Shown: in pieces, positions 17,537-25,744 of the stretch
Numbering within the stretch: the stretch's first letter is position 1
Layout of the letters: each line of letters starts with the position of its first letter
Source: DATGJX01 sp963830545
Lineage (GTDB): Bacteria > Vulcanimicrobiota > Vulcanimicrobiia > Vulcanimicrobiales > Vulcanimicrobiaceae
Direction of reading: 5' to 3'
Length of the DNA: 64,000 bases
Assembly: GCA_963830545.1 (NCBI GenBank)
Contig: CAWHMK010000001.1
Location: 1,798,001 to 1,862,000 of the forward strand
Translations under genes and position numbers: made by a program
Notes under the pieces: model-generated
Seen by the model: only the letters and a program-made list of their open reading frames with translations
What the model was told of the DNA's origin: nothing
The model's database searches: none

Positions 17537-19555
17537 GTGAAAAAGACTGCGCTCATCACCGGAATCACCGGCCAGGACGGTTCGTACCTGGCCGAATTGC
17601 TGCTTGAAAAAGGGTATCGCGTCGCGGGCATGACGCGGCGCACCAGCACCGACGTGCACGAGCGCATACAGCACATTTTCGAAGACATCGAATTCGTTTC
17701 CGGCGATCTGCTCGACCAGACGTCCATCACGAGCATCATCGAAAAAGTCAGGCCCGACGAAGTCTACAACCTCGCGGCGCAATCATTCGTACCGGCGTCG
17801 TGGTCGCAACCGGTCCTGACGGGCGAATTTACCGCGCTCGGCGTCACGCGAGTGCTGGAAGCGATTCGCGCGGTCAATCCGAAGATTCGCTTTTATCAAG
17901 CGTCGAGTTCCGAGATGTTCGGTAAGGTCCAAGCCGTACCGCAAAACGAAAACACGCCGTTCTATCCCCGCAGCCCGTACGGCGTCGCCAAACTTTACGG
18001 CCACTGGATTTCGATCAATTATCGCGAATCGTACGACATGTTCGCAGTGAGCGGCATTCTGTTCAACCACGAGTCGGTGCCGGGAAATACTCCGGTTATC
18101 ATTCGCCGGAACAATATCGTTGACGTAGTCGGTATCGCCGATCTTTTGCGCATACGTGAAAAAGGTCCAAACGTGCAGCGCTTCGACGTGCCGGACACGG
18201 AGATTTGGGACGGCGAAAATTTTGTGCGTATCTGTGGCGGGACTGCATACAAGCACCGCCCGATCGTCGAAAACAAAGGCGTCCGTAGAGTCGAGGCGCG
18301 TTGTGGATCGGTGACGCTCACGGCGGACCACGTAATGTTCACCGAAGACGGCGAGGTGAAGTCGAAATCGGTATTGCCCGGGAGTAAGATGTTACGAGCG
18401 GCGCTACCGGATGCACCATGTTTTTCAAGCATGACATTAGACGAAGCGTGGCTGCTTGGCGCTTTCGCCGGCGACGGCTCGGCTTACGAGTGCGATGGGT
18501 ACGTCCGCGGCAAATTCATCAACAGCGATGCTCGCCTGCGAGAATTTTTTGCCGGCGCGTGGCAACGCGTGACGATGGGATCGACCAGTTACACTCGAAC
18601 AACGTCCGGCTTCGACGACGGCGCAATCGTCGGCGCGCTCGCCCTCAATGGCGCTTCGCGCTATCTGCAATGGTTGCGCGAGGAATGCTATACGCGCGAA
18701 GGCTACAAACGCATTCCCCGTTGCATTCTGAACGGCGACGAAGCGGTTTGGCGCGCCTTCCTGGAAGGCTATAACGCCGCGGACGGCCTCAAACTTGGCT
18801 ACGGGACGTACCGCTACAAGAATTTCAAAACGAATTCGCCGGTATTGGCCATGGGTCTGTGGTGGCTTGCGAAAAAAGCGCTCGGCCAGGAGTTGGTACT
18901 CAATATCGACGTTGGGCCCGTGGAGCGTCCCGGTCCTTTTTACTCGTTGAACCTCCGTTCTCCGCAGGCAGGCGCCAAAGGGGCGCATCTGCGCAAAGAT
19001 TTGCGCGAGGTCAAAAAGGTCATTGATGAGCCGCACTTCGACGGCTGGCTTTACGACCTCACGACGGCGACCCAGAGATTCCACGCCGGTGTCGGCGAGC
19101 TCATAATTCACAACTCTCCACGCCGAGGCAAGGAATTCGTGACGCGCAAGATCAGCGACGGCGTCGCGCGCATCAAACTGGGTCTCCAGCAGGAACTCTT
19201 GCTCGGCAATTTGGACGCGCAACGGGACTGGGGTTTCGCCGGCGATTACGTTCGCGCGATGTGGATGATGCTGCAGCAAGAGCGCGCGGACGATTACGTC
19301 ATTTCCACAGGACGTACGCACAGCGTGCGCGAGTTCTGCCGCGTTGCGTTCGAGGCCGCGGGCTTGGGTTCGTACGAAAACTACGTTCGCATGGATCCGC
19401 GCTTCATGCGCCCGGCCGAGGTCGATTTGCTCATCGGCGATCCCGCCAAGGCCAAGCGCGTTCTGGGATGGCAGCCGGAAGTCACGTTCGAGCACTTGGT
19501 CGAGATGATGGTGCGGGCCGACCTCGACCGCCTGCGCCCGCTCGCCGGCGTTTAA
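17537..19555 (+). CDS. gmd: GDP-mannose 4,6-dehydratase interrupted by an intein
   Basis: The 672-codon gene encodes a GDP-mannose 4,6-dehydratase of about 325 residues split by a 347-residue intein. The N-extein has the SDR loop TGITGQDGSYLAELLLEKGY, YQASSSEMFGK and SPYGVAKLYGHW (catalytic Tyr-x3-Lys). The C-extein resumes with SPRRGKEFVTRKI. Joined, they restore FNHESPRRGKEFVTRKI, the uninterrupted family motif. The enzyme makes GDP-4-keto-6-deoxymannose, which the rmd homologue next door can reduce to GDP-D-rhamnose. The start ATG-like codon is a GTG at 17537. No frameshift is seen, and all splicing residues are present. Confidence 0.95.
   Translation: MKKTALITGITGQDGSYLAELLLEKGYRVAGMTRRTSTDVHERIQHIFEDIEFVSGDLLDQTSITSIIEKVRPDEVYNLAAQSFVPASWSQPVLTGEFTALGVTRVLEAIRAVNPKIRFYQASSSEMFGKVQAVPQNENTPFYPRSPYGVAKLYGHWISINYRESYDMFAVSGILFNHESVPGNTPVIIRRNNIVDVVGIADLLRIREKGPNVQRFDVPDTEIWDGENFVRICGGTAYKHRPIVENKGVRRVEARCGSVTLTADHVMFTEDGEVKSKSVLPGSKMLRAALPDAPCFSSMTLDEAWLLGAFAGDGSAYECDGYVRGKFINSDARLREFFAGAWQRVTMGSTSYTRTTSGFDDGAIVGALALNGASRYLQWLREECYTREGYKRIPRCILNGDEAVWRAFLEGYNAADGLKLGYGTYRYKNFKTNSPVLAMGLWWLAKKALGQELVLNIDVGPVERPGPFYSLNLRSPQAGAKGAHLRKDLREVKKVIDEPHFDGWLYDLTTATQRFHAGVGELIIHNSPRRGKEFVTRKISDGVARIKLGLQQELLLGNLDAQRDWGFAGDYVRAMWMMLQQERADDYVISTGRTHSVREFCRVAFEAAGLGSYENYVRMDPRFMRPAEVDLLIGDPAKAKRVLGWQPEVTFEHLVEMMVRADLDRLRPLAGV
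18074..19114 (+). mobile_element. In-frame intein with LAGLIDADG endonuclease motifs inside gmd
   Basis: The 347-residue insertion begins with Ser1 (SVPGNTPVII, block A) and has the block B motif TADH at 83-86. It ends GELIIHN before a serine +1 residue (block G, penultimate His and terminal Asn). Two LAGLIDADG-like blocks, LLGAFAGDGS (127-136) and FLEGYNAADG (229-238), indicate a homing endonuclease domain. The first keeps an acidic residue where catalysis would need it. The insertion sits in the highly conserved NHE/SPRRG active-region loop, as homing elements prefer. It appears competent to splice. Confidence 0.93.
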
Positions 19556-19569
19556 GGGTACGCTTCCCG

Positions 19570-20539
19570 ATGCGCGCGCTGGTTACCGGCGCAAGCGGGT
19601 TCGTCGGCCGGTATTTGACGAAACGCCTTGCCGCGGACCGCGTGCGACGTTTTCGCTGCGGGCGGCCCGCACGACGCCGATTCGGATTTTCCGCTCGATC
19701 TGCTCGACGTCGGTACGCTGCATGCGGCATTCGATTTGGCGCAACCCGACGTCGTCTTCCATCTCGCCGCGCAAGCATTCGTGCCGCGTGCGATCGAAGC
19801 GCCGGATGAGACGTACCAAATAAACGCGATCGGCACCGCGAACGTGCTTGCCGCACTGCGAGCGGCGCGGGATCGCGGCAAACGCGACATCCGCTTCGTC
19901 TTCGTGAGTTCCGCCGAAGTGTACGGCGCTCAACTTGCGGACTCGATGCCGCTCGACGAGTCGCGCGCACCGAACCCATCCAACCCGTACGCCGCCAGCA
20001 AAGCCGCTGCGGAGGCAATCGTTCTCGGTGAAGTGCGCACCTTCGGCGTCGATGCGGTTATCACGCGCTCGTTCAATCACATCGGGCCCGGGCAGGATCG
20101 ACGCTTCGTCGTGCCGTCATTTGCGGCGCAATTGGCGGCGATTGCCGGCGGAGCCAATCCCGTGATGCTGGTTGGAAATCTGGAAGCGCGGCGCGATTTT
20201 CTGGACGTGCGCGACGTCGTCGCGGCGTATGCCGCTCTCGCCCGGTCGGGGGATGCAGGCGAAATCTACAACGTCTGCAGCGGCGGCGCGATCGCTATAC
20301 GCGAGATTCTCTCGGAATTGATACGCATCGCAAACGTACCGGTAGAAGTTCGCGAGGATCCGGCGCGCATGCGCCCGGCCGACGTGCCGATGCTGTACGG
20401 AAGCAACGAGAAACTACTTCGCGTCACCAAGTGGACGCCGCACATACCGCTGCGCCGCACGCTGCAGGACGTGTATGCATCCTTCCACAAGGATTGCTCC
20501 CCCTCGACACGCTCGGGGTCCTTCGATACCTCAGGATGA
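19570..20539 (+). CDS. rmd: GDP-6-deoxy-D-mannose reductase family protein (single frameshift near 19645)
   Basis: This SDR-family sugar reductase starts MRALVTGASGFVGRYLTKRL in one frame and continues as DVFAAGGPHDADSDFPLDLL in another. One inserted base near 19645 explains the break. Landmarks are VFHLAAQAFVPRA, NPYAASKAAAE (Tyr-x3-Lys) and SFNHIGPGQDRRFVVPSFAAQ, the last typical of Rmd. With gmd just upstream it would make GDP-D-rhamnose. The final codons (CSPSTRSGSFDTSG) and the stop are encoded by a dispersed repeat, whose ATGA also starts the next gene. Confidence 0.85.
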
Positions 20540-20567
20540 CAAACGCATCGACACCTCAGGATGACGA
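20501..20567 (+). repeat. Dispersed repeat copies spanning the rmd stop and the next start
   Basis: The sequence has CTCGACACGCTCGGGGTC and then CGATACCTCAGGATGACAA and CGACACCTCAGGATGACGA. It codes for the last residues of rmd and for the first dozen residues of the downstream methyltransferase. The ATGA inside the repeat is both stop and start. Confidence 0.85.
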
Positions 20568-21171
20568 ATTCTTGACTGATCCAAGAAACGACGAATTGCG
20601 AACGCTGGTGTTCAAAAACCGCGGAGCGCTGCTTTCCATTCCCGCGCTGATGCTTGCAGCGTTCGGCAAACCGAGCGCTTTGAGCGTTACGCTCGGACTT
20701 CCGGTGGCGATTGCGGGCGAACTGCTGCGCTGCTGGGCTGTCGGATATTCGGGCGTGACGACGCGTGAAGACCACGTCATCGCGCCCGAACTCGTGACGG
20801 CCGGTCCGTATGCGCACGTGCGCAATCCGCTGTATGTAGGCAATTTCATCACCGCCGCCGGCTTCGCGGTTGCGTTTACCGGCCGAAATTCGTTCGGAGG
20901 GCGCCTGGGATTGATTGCCGCGTCGCTGGGAACGATGGCTGCAGTGTACGGCGTCATCATTCCACACGAAGAGCAGTATCTGCGATCGCAATTCGGCGAG
21001 CCGTACGAGCGGTATTGCGCGTCGGTGCCGCAGATCGTTCCCACGCTGGAGCCGGCCGCGGAACAGCGCGGCGAATGGAAGCCGGACGTGATCGCGCAAG
21101 CAGAAAAGAACACGTTTTTGACCTTCGGCGTGATGCTGGCCGCGCTCGCGCTCAAGGCTCTCAAGAGCTGA
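20536..21171 (+). CDS. Isoprenylcysteine-carboxyl-methyltransferase-family membrane protein
   Basis: The 211-residue protein has several membrane segments and the signature AGPYAHVRNPLYVGNFI with HEEQYLRSQFGEPYERYC. These mark the ICMT/PEMT-like methyltransferase superfamily (SAM-binding RxPxYxG and the E-E motif). Substrates in bacteria range from phospholipids to thiols; none can be assigned here. The first residues (MTNASTPQDDEF) come from a dispersed repeat, so the ancestral start may have been further in, near the ELRTLVFKNRG stretch. Confidence 0.8.
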   Translation: MTNASTPQDDEFLTDPRNDELRTLVFKNRGALLSIPALMLAAFGKPSALSVTLGLPVAIAGELLRCWAVGYSGVTTREDHVIAPELVTAGPYAHVRNPLYVGNFITAAGFAVAFTGRNSFGGRLGLIAASLGTMAAVYGVIIPHEEQYLRSQFGEPYERYCASVPQIVPTLEPAAEQRGEWKPDVIAQAEKNTFLTFGVMLAALALKALKS

Positions 21172-21175
21172 CGTG

Positions 21176-22084
21176 ATGCCGCGCGCGCGGCTGGTCGCAG
21201 CGCTCGTCATCGTCGCGTTCGTTGCGGCCCTGGAGTTTTGGGGGGGCGTGCGCGCAAATTCGCTTGCGCTTCTCACCGATGCCGTCCATGTCTGCATGGA
21301 CCTGTTCGCCCTTGCAATCGCGCTTTTCGCTTTGATCGGCGCGCAGCGGCCTGCAACGCCGCGCAAAACGTTCGGTTACGGACGTTTGGAAATTCTCGGC
21401 GCAATGCTCAACGGCAGTATACTGCTCGCGGCTACGGCGTTCATTGCGTACGAAGCGGCACACCGCTTTTTCGTTCCCCATCTTCCCGAAGGCGCAATCA
21501 TGAGCGCCGTTGCGGGCATCGGTTTGCTGGCGAACGGCGCGGTCGGCATGATGCTGATGGGACACGGCAAAGAAAACCTGAACATGCGCGCAGCGCTCTT
21601 CCACGTCGCAGGCGATGCCGTCGGCGCGCTCGCCGTTTTGGTCGGCGGCGCGATCATCGCCGCAACCGGCGCTGCTTGGATCGATCCGGCGCTTTCACTT
21701 TTCGTTGCAGCGATCATCGTCATCGGCGTCATTCGCATCCTGCGCGACGCTACGGAGGTGTTGCTCGAGGGCGTACCGCGCGGCATGCACGTGCAGAATG
21801 TGCGCGACGAGATGGCGGGCGTAGCGGGCATCCAAGCCGTGCACGATCTGCACTTGTGGACGATCGGCAGCGGCGCGCTCGCGCTTTCGGCGCATATTCT
21901 GGTGCACGATCGCCGGGTTAGCGAGGCGAGCGTCATCCTGCAGCAGCTCGACACACTGCTGCGCGAGCGCTTCGGCATCTCCCACGTCACGCTGCAATTC
22001 GAATGTGAAAATTGTCAGCCCGACGAGCGCATCATCTGCACGCAGTCGCCGCTTCCCGGGGAGGCAAGCGCTCACCGATCTTAG
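21176..22084 (+). CDS. Cation diffusion facilitator (CzcD-like metal exporter)
   Basis: The protein of about 302 residues has six membrane segments. Metal-binding motifs lie in segments 2 and 5 (SLALLTDAVHVCMD and LFHVAGDAVGALAV), and the C-terminal cytoplasmic domain (VHDLHLWTIGSGALALSAHI) is typical of CDF exporters. It would export Zn(II), Co(II) or similar ions by proton antiport. A Cys-rich end (ECENCQPDERIICTQ) may bind metal. A GTG three bases upstream is an alternative start. Confidence 0.9.
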   Translation: MPRARLVAALVIVAFVAALEFWGGVRANSLALLTDAVHVCMDLFALAIALFALIGAQRPATPRKTFGYGRLEILGAMLNGSILLAATAFIAYEAAHRFFVPHLPEGAIMSAVAGIGLLANGAVGMMLMGHGKENLNMRAALFHVAGDAVGALAVLVGGAIIAATGAAWIDPALSLFVAAIIVIGVIRILRDATEVLLEGVPRGMHVQNVRDEMAGVAGIQAVHDLHLWTIGSGALALSAHILVHDRRVSEASVILQQLDTLLRERFGISHVTLQFECENCQPDERIICTQSPLPGEASAHRS

Positions 22085-22128
22085 TCGCATCAGGAACGCT
22101 CCTCGGCGGTCTCGAATCGTTTCGGGCT

Positions 22129-23481
22129 ATGACTTTGACGAATTCCAAGGCCGTGGTACTCGCTGCGGCTCGCACGCCGTTCGGCCGCCTCGGCGGAACC
22201 CTTGCTCCGCTGGAAGGCACGACCCTGGGCGCCGCAGCGGTAGCCGCCGCCATCGAACGGTCTGGCGTCGACCCCGCGGAATTCGAGCACATCATCATGG
22301 GCCAGGTGCTCCAGGCAGGCGCTGGGCAAAATCCGGCCCGCCAGGTCGCATTCAAAAGCGGCCTCGCCAAGACCGTCACGGCCGAAACGGTCAATAAAGT
22401 ATGCGCTTCGGGCCTGATTGCGATCGTCAACGCCGCGCGACTGCTGAACGAGGGAAGCAACGACGTCGTCGTTGCCGGCGGCATGGAATCAATGTCGAAC
22501 GCGCCGTACATATTAAAAGAAGCGCGCAGCGGCTACCGTTTCGGCGACGGCCGGCTGATCGACGCGATGATTCACGATGGCCTGTGGGACTATTATTTTC
22601 CGATGACGATGGCGACGCAGGGTTCGAAGGTCGCGAACGAACTCGGTCTCACGCGCGAGGATCAAGATCGCTTCGCGTATGAAAGTCATCGCCGCGCGGC
22701 CGAGGCGCAGCAGAGCGGAAAGCTCGCTGCGGAGATCGTTCCCGTTCGCGTAGCCACGAAAGCAAAAGGCAAGATCGTCGTCGACAAACTCCCGCGGCCC
22801 GCTCGTGCGCGCGTTCCCGTTGCCGCAGGTTCGTCCAGCAGCTCGGCAGATGACGTTTGGGCGCACGAACCCTCGTCCGAATTCACGCTGAATTATGCGC
22901 AATGGGCGCCGTTCGTCACGGGCGAGGTTCCGCACACGACGCTCGATCGCGACGAAGGCGTGCGTTCGGATGCGAGTTTGGAGGCGATGGCGAAGCTCAA
23001 GCCGCTCGAGAAAGACGGCACGGTTACCGCGGGCAATGCGCCGGGCGTGAACGACGGCGCCGCGGCAGTAGTGCTCGCGAGCACGGAGTACGCGCGATCG
23101 CACGGCGCAAAACCGATCGCCGCAATCCTCGACCACGCGACGGTCGGCTGGGATTCGCCGTACATCGCGCTCACGCCGGCCATGGCCGTGCAGAAGCTGC
23201 TCGCAAAAACGGGAATCGGCAAAGAGCAAATCGACGTGTGGGAGATTAATGAAGCCTTCGCGGCGGTCGCAATTACGTCGGCGCGAAAGATCGGTTTGGA
23301 TCCCGAGCAGATCAACAAATACGGCGGCGCGGTTGCGATGGGACACCCCATCGGTGCGTCCGGCGCACGACTTGCCGGCACGGTGATCAATCAGCTGCGC
23401 GCGCGCGGCGGCGGTCTGGGAATTGCTGCGATTTGCAGCGGCGGCGGACAAGGCGACGCAGTTCTCATCCGGGTCGACTAG
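22129..23481 (+). CDS. Acetyl-CoA acetyltransferase (thiolase) with a central insertion
   Basis: Thiolases join two acetyl-CoA or cleave 3-ketoacyl-CoA. Cys92 in NKVCASGL, His406 in AMGHPIGASGAR and Cys436 in CSGGGQGD are the expected catalytic residues. The 450-residue length exceeds the usual 390-400. The excess is a Pro/Ser-rich stretch at residues 221-272 between GKIVVDK and DRDEGVRSDASLEAM. The gene is followed within 25 bases by a 3-hydroxyacyl-CoA dehydrogenase and then by an acyl-CoA dehydrogenase, together a short-chain beta-oxidation or butyrate-type set. Confidence 0.92.
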   Translation: MTLTNSKAVVLAAARTPFGRLGGTLAPLEGTTLGAAAVAAAIERSGVDPAEFEHIIMGQVLQAGAGQNPARQVAFKSGLAKTVTAETVNKVCASGLIAIVNAARLLNEGSNDVVVAGGMESMSNAPYILKEARSGYRFGDGRLIDAMIHDGLWDYYFPMTMATQGSKVANELGLTREDQDRFAYESHRRAAEAQQSGKLAAEIVPVRVATKAKGKIVVDKLPRPARARVPVAAGSSSSSADDVWAHEPSSEFTLNYAQWAPFVTGEVPHTTLDRDEGVRSDASLEAMAKLKPLEKDGTVTAGNAPGVNDGAAAVVLASTEYARSHGAKPIAAILDHATVGWDSPYIALTPAMAVQKLLAKTGIGKEQIDVWEINEAFAAVAITSARKIGLDPEQINKYGGAVAMGHPIGASGARLAGTVINQLRARGGGLGIAAICSGGGQGDAVLIRVD

Positions 23482-23506
23482 TCTTCGCCGGACTCTAACG
23501 AACAAC

Positions 23507-24346
23507 GTGCGCATAGCCATCGTCGGGGCCGGACAAATGGGTTCCGGCATAGCTCAGGTTGCGGCCATGCATCATCACTCGGTCGTGCTGGTCGACCGTG
23601 ACGAGCCTACCGTTTCGCGCGGGGTTGCGGCAATCGAACGCAATTTGGGACGTTTGCTCGAAAAAGGGCGCCTGAGCGAAGAGCAGCGCGGAACGATGCT
23701 GACGCACATTCGGCCGGAAGTCGCGATTAAGGATTTCGACGTCGACGTCGCCATCGAAGCGGCAACGGAAGACTTCGAACTAAAAGCCGAACTGTTCCGG
23801 CAGCTCGATCAATCGATACCGCCTGAAGCGATTCTCGCCAGCAACACCTCGTCGATCTCGATAACGGCGCTCGCGGCGCAGACGCGCCGTCCGGATCGCG
23901 TAATCGGCATGCATTTCATGAATCCGGTTCCGGTCATGCAACTGGTCGAGATCATTCGGGGGCTCGCGACCGCGCAAGCGACGTACGACTTCACCGAAAA
24001 ACTCGCGCGCGATCTCGGGAAGACGCCGGTCGAAGTAAACGACTTTCCGGGTTTCGTTTCGAACCGAGTGTTGATGCCGATGATCAACGAGGCGGTCTAC
24101 GCACTGTACGAGGGCGTGGGGTCCGCCAATGCAATCGACACGGTGATGAAGCTGGGCATGAATCATCCGATGGGCCCGCTCCAACTTGCCGACTTCATCG
24201 GGCTCGATACGTGTCTGGCGATTATGAACGTGCTTTTCGAAGGCTTCGGCGATACGAAATACCGTCCGTGCCCGCTGCTGCGCCAATACGTTTCGGCGGG
24301 ATGGTACGGACGCAAGAGCGGCAGAGGCTTTTACTCTTATGAGTGA
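23507..24346 (+). CDS. 3-hydroxybutyryl-CoA / 3-hydroxyacyl-CoA dehydrogenase
   Basis: The 279-residue NAD(P)-dependent enzyme begins with the Rossmann motif IAIVGAGQMGSGIAQVAA. It has LASNTSSISITALA, HFMNPVPVMQLVEII (catalytic histidine) and NDFPGFVSNRVLMPMINEA. It interconverts 3-hydroxyacyl- and 3-ketoacyl-CoA, the step next to the upstream thiolase. The start is a GTG at 23507. It overlaps the following acyl-CoA dehydrogenase by eight bases. Confidence 0.93.
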   Translation: MRIAIVGAGQMGSGIAQVAAMHHHSVVLVDRDEPTVSRGVAAIERNLGRLLEKGRLSEEQRGTMLTHIRPEVAIKDFDVDVAIEAATEDFELKAELFRQLDQSIPPEAILASNTSSISITALAAQTRRPDRVIGMHFMNPVPVMQLVEIIRGLATAQATYDFTEKLARDLGKTPVEVNDFPGFVSNRVLMPMINEAVYALYEGVGSANAIDTVMKLGMNHPMGPLQLADFIGLDTCLAIMNVLFEGFGDTKYRPCPLLRQYVSAGWYGRKSGRGFYSYE

Positions 24347-25506
24347 CGCCGTTGCGGCCCAATCTCCCGCGTTCGAACTCACCGGCGACCAGCGGCAGAT
24401 TGGCGACTTGGCGGCCGAAATTGCGCAGCGCGAGATTGCGCCGCACATCGCGCAATGGGATCGCGAGCATTATTTCCCGCGCGATCTCTTCACGAAACTG
24501 ACGGCCGCGGGCATCATGGGGCTGCTGATTCCGGAAGAATACGGCGGCTCGGGCGCGGATTACGTTTCGTATGCGCGCGCAATCGAAGAGCTCGCGCGCG
24601 TCGACGCGGGGAGCGCAGTCACCGTATCGGTGCACTCGATGATCTGCATGGCGATTCTCAAACTCGGCAGCGAAGGGCAAAAGCGAGAGTACCTGCCGAA
24701 GCTCGCTGCAGGACGATACGATTGCGGGCTTTGCGCTCACGGAACCCGATGCCGGATCCGATGCGGCGAACATTCGCGCGACCGCAAAACGTACGGATGG
24801 CGGCTACGTGCTGAACGGACGCAAGCAGTGGTGCACGAACGGCAGCTATTCGACGGTTCTGATGGGAATGTTCCGCTCCGGGGCCGCGGGCGCGAAAGGC
24901 GTGAGCGCTTTCCTCGTCGACAATGACTTGCCGGGCGTGCGCGTCGAGCGAATTACCGAAAAGCTCGGCATTCACACAAGCAACACCTGTGACGTCGCGT
25001 TCGATGATGTAAAAGTGCGCGATTCTGCGCTGCTGGGTGAAGAAGGCGGCGGGTTCGGCAATGCATTGACCGCGCTCACGGGCGGGCGCATCGGCATCGC
25101 GGCGCAGGCGTGCGGCATTCTCGGCGCGTGTTTGGATGCTTCGGTGAAGTTCGCTCAGGAACGGGTCGCGTTCGGAAAACCTATCGGCGCGTTCGAAGGC
25201 GTTTCGTTCAAGGTGGCTCAGATGGCGACGGATCTGGATGCGGCGCGCCTGCTAACGTATCGCGCTGCCGCGCTGTACGACGCGGATAAACCGTTTGCCA
25301 CGGAAGCGAGCAAAGCCAAACTTTTCGCATCGACCGCGGCGCGCAAGCACGCCGCCGAAGCACTGCAAATTCACGGCGGCTACGGGTACACGACGGAATT
25401 CCCCGTCGAACGGTATTACCGCGATGCGAAAATCACGGAAATCTACGAAGGGACCTCGGAAATCCAGCAATTGATCATCTCGCGCGCCTACTTGGGAAAA
25501 CTTTAG
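24339..25506 (+). CDS. Acyl-CoA dehydrogenase, short-chain type (single frameshift near 24725)
   Basis: This FAD enzyme introduces the double bond in acyl-CoA. The N-terminal part ends at LPKLAAGRYD. The remainder (FALTEPDAGSDAANIRATA through IIHGGYG-type IQIHGGYGYTTEFPVERYYR and EIYEGTSEIQQLIISR) lies one frame away. One extra base near 24725 accounts for it. The restored length of about 388 residues is standard, and the family signatures are intact. It is the last gene of the thiolase / dehydrogenase set and is followed by a hairpin at 25522-25546. Confidence 0.9.
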
Positions 25507-25521
25507 AGACGGAAAAAGAGC

Positions 25522-25546
25522 GAGGCGCCCATGTGGTGGGCGCCTC
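25522..25546 (-). terminator. Strong hairpin; rho-independent terminator mainly for the minus strand
   Basis: The perfect 10-base-pair stem GAGGCGCCCA / TGGGCGCCTC has a five-base loop. On the minus strand it is followed by GCTCTTTTT (25513-25520), a classic T tract. On the plus strand the tail TCTTC is weaker, but it could also end the acyl-CoA dehydrogenase transcript. A minus-strand terminator with no minus-strand protein gene nearby implies a small RNA, the tRNA-like element upstream. Confidence 0.75.
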
Positions 25547-25691
25547 TCTTCGATGGTTTACGGCTAGTCCGACATTCGTACCCTACCACGTGGGCTCGCC
25601 GACCGCAAGCGATCGGCGCTGGAGCGCACGGGAATCGAACCCGTAGCGGAAAGGTTTGTCGGACCAGTCGTCGGTACCACCGAAGCGCCCC
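25547..25691 (-). ncRNA. Structured RNA with tRNA-like acceptor and T-arm (not a canonical tRNA)
   Basis: On the minus strand, 25620-25691 folds like the ends of a tRNA. GGGGCGC pairs with GCGCTCC over seven base pairs, with a G3-U70 wobble as in alanine tRNAs and tmRNA. ACGGG-TTCGATT-CCCGT is a perfect T-arm, and a discriminator A follows without CCA. The 40 bases between give only a poor D-arm (TCGG/CCGA) and no sound anticodon stem. Downstream are a nine-pair hairpin (25597-25618) and TGTCGGAC (25568-25575), which can pair with GTCCGACA in the would-be anticodon region. The transcript then reaches the terminator at 25522. A damaged tRNA gene or a novel small RNA are both possible. Confidence 0.5.
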
Positions 25692-25744
25692 AGCAATCAA
25701 TAATCACGACACGAATAAAGCGAAAGACGAGCAACACAGAACAG

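Noticed and set aside
18074..19114. Group I or II intron, or a transposon, as explanation for the gmd insertion
   Set aside because: The insertion keeps the reading frame over its whole length and carries protein-splicing and LAGLIDADG motifs, which define an intein.
25620..25691. Canonical tRNA-Ala or tmRNA
   Set aside because: Acceptor and T-arm fit, but there is no proper anticodon stem-loop. The 40-base interior is far too short for a tmRNA tag region, and the order is not that of a permuted tmRNA.
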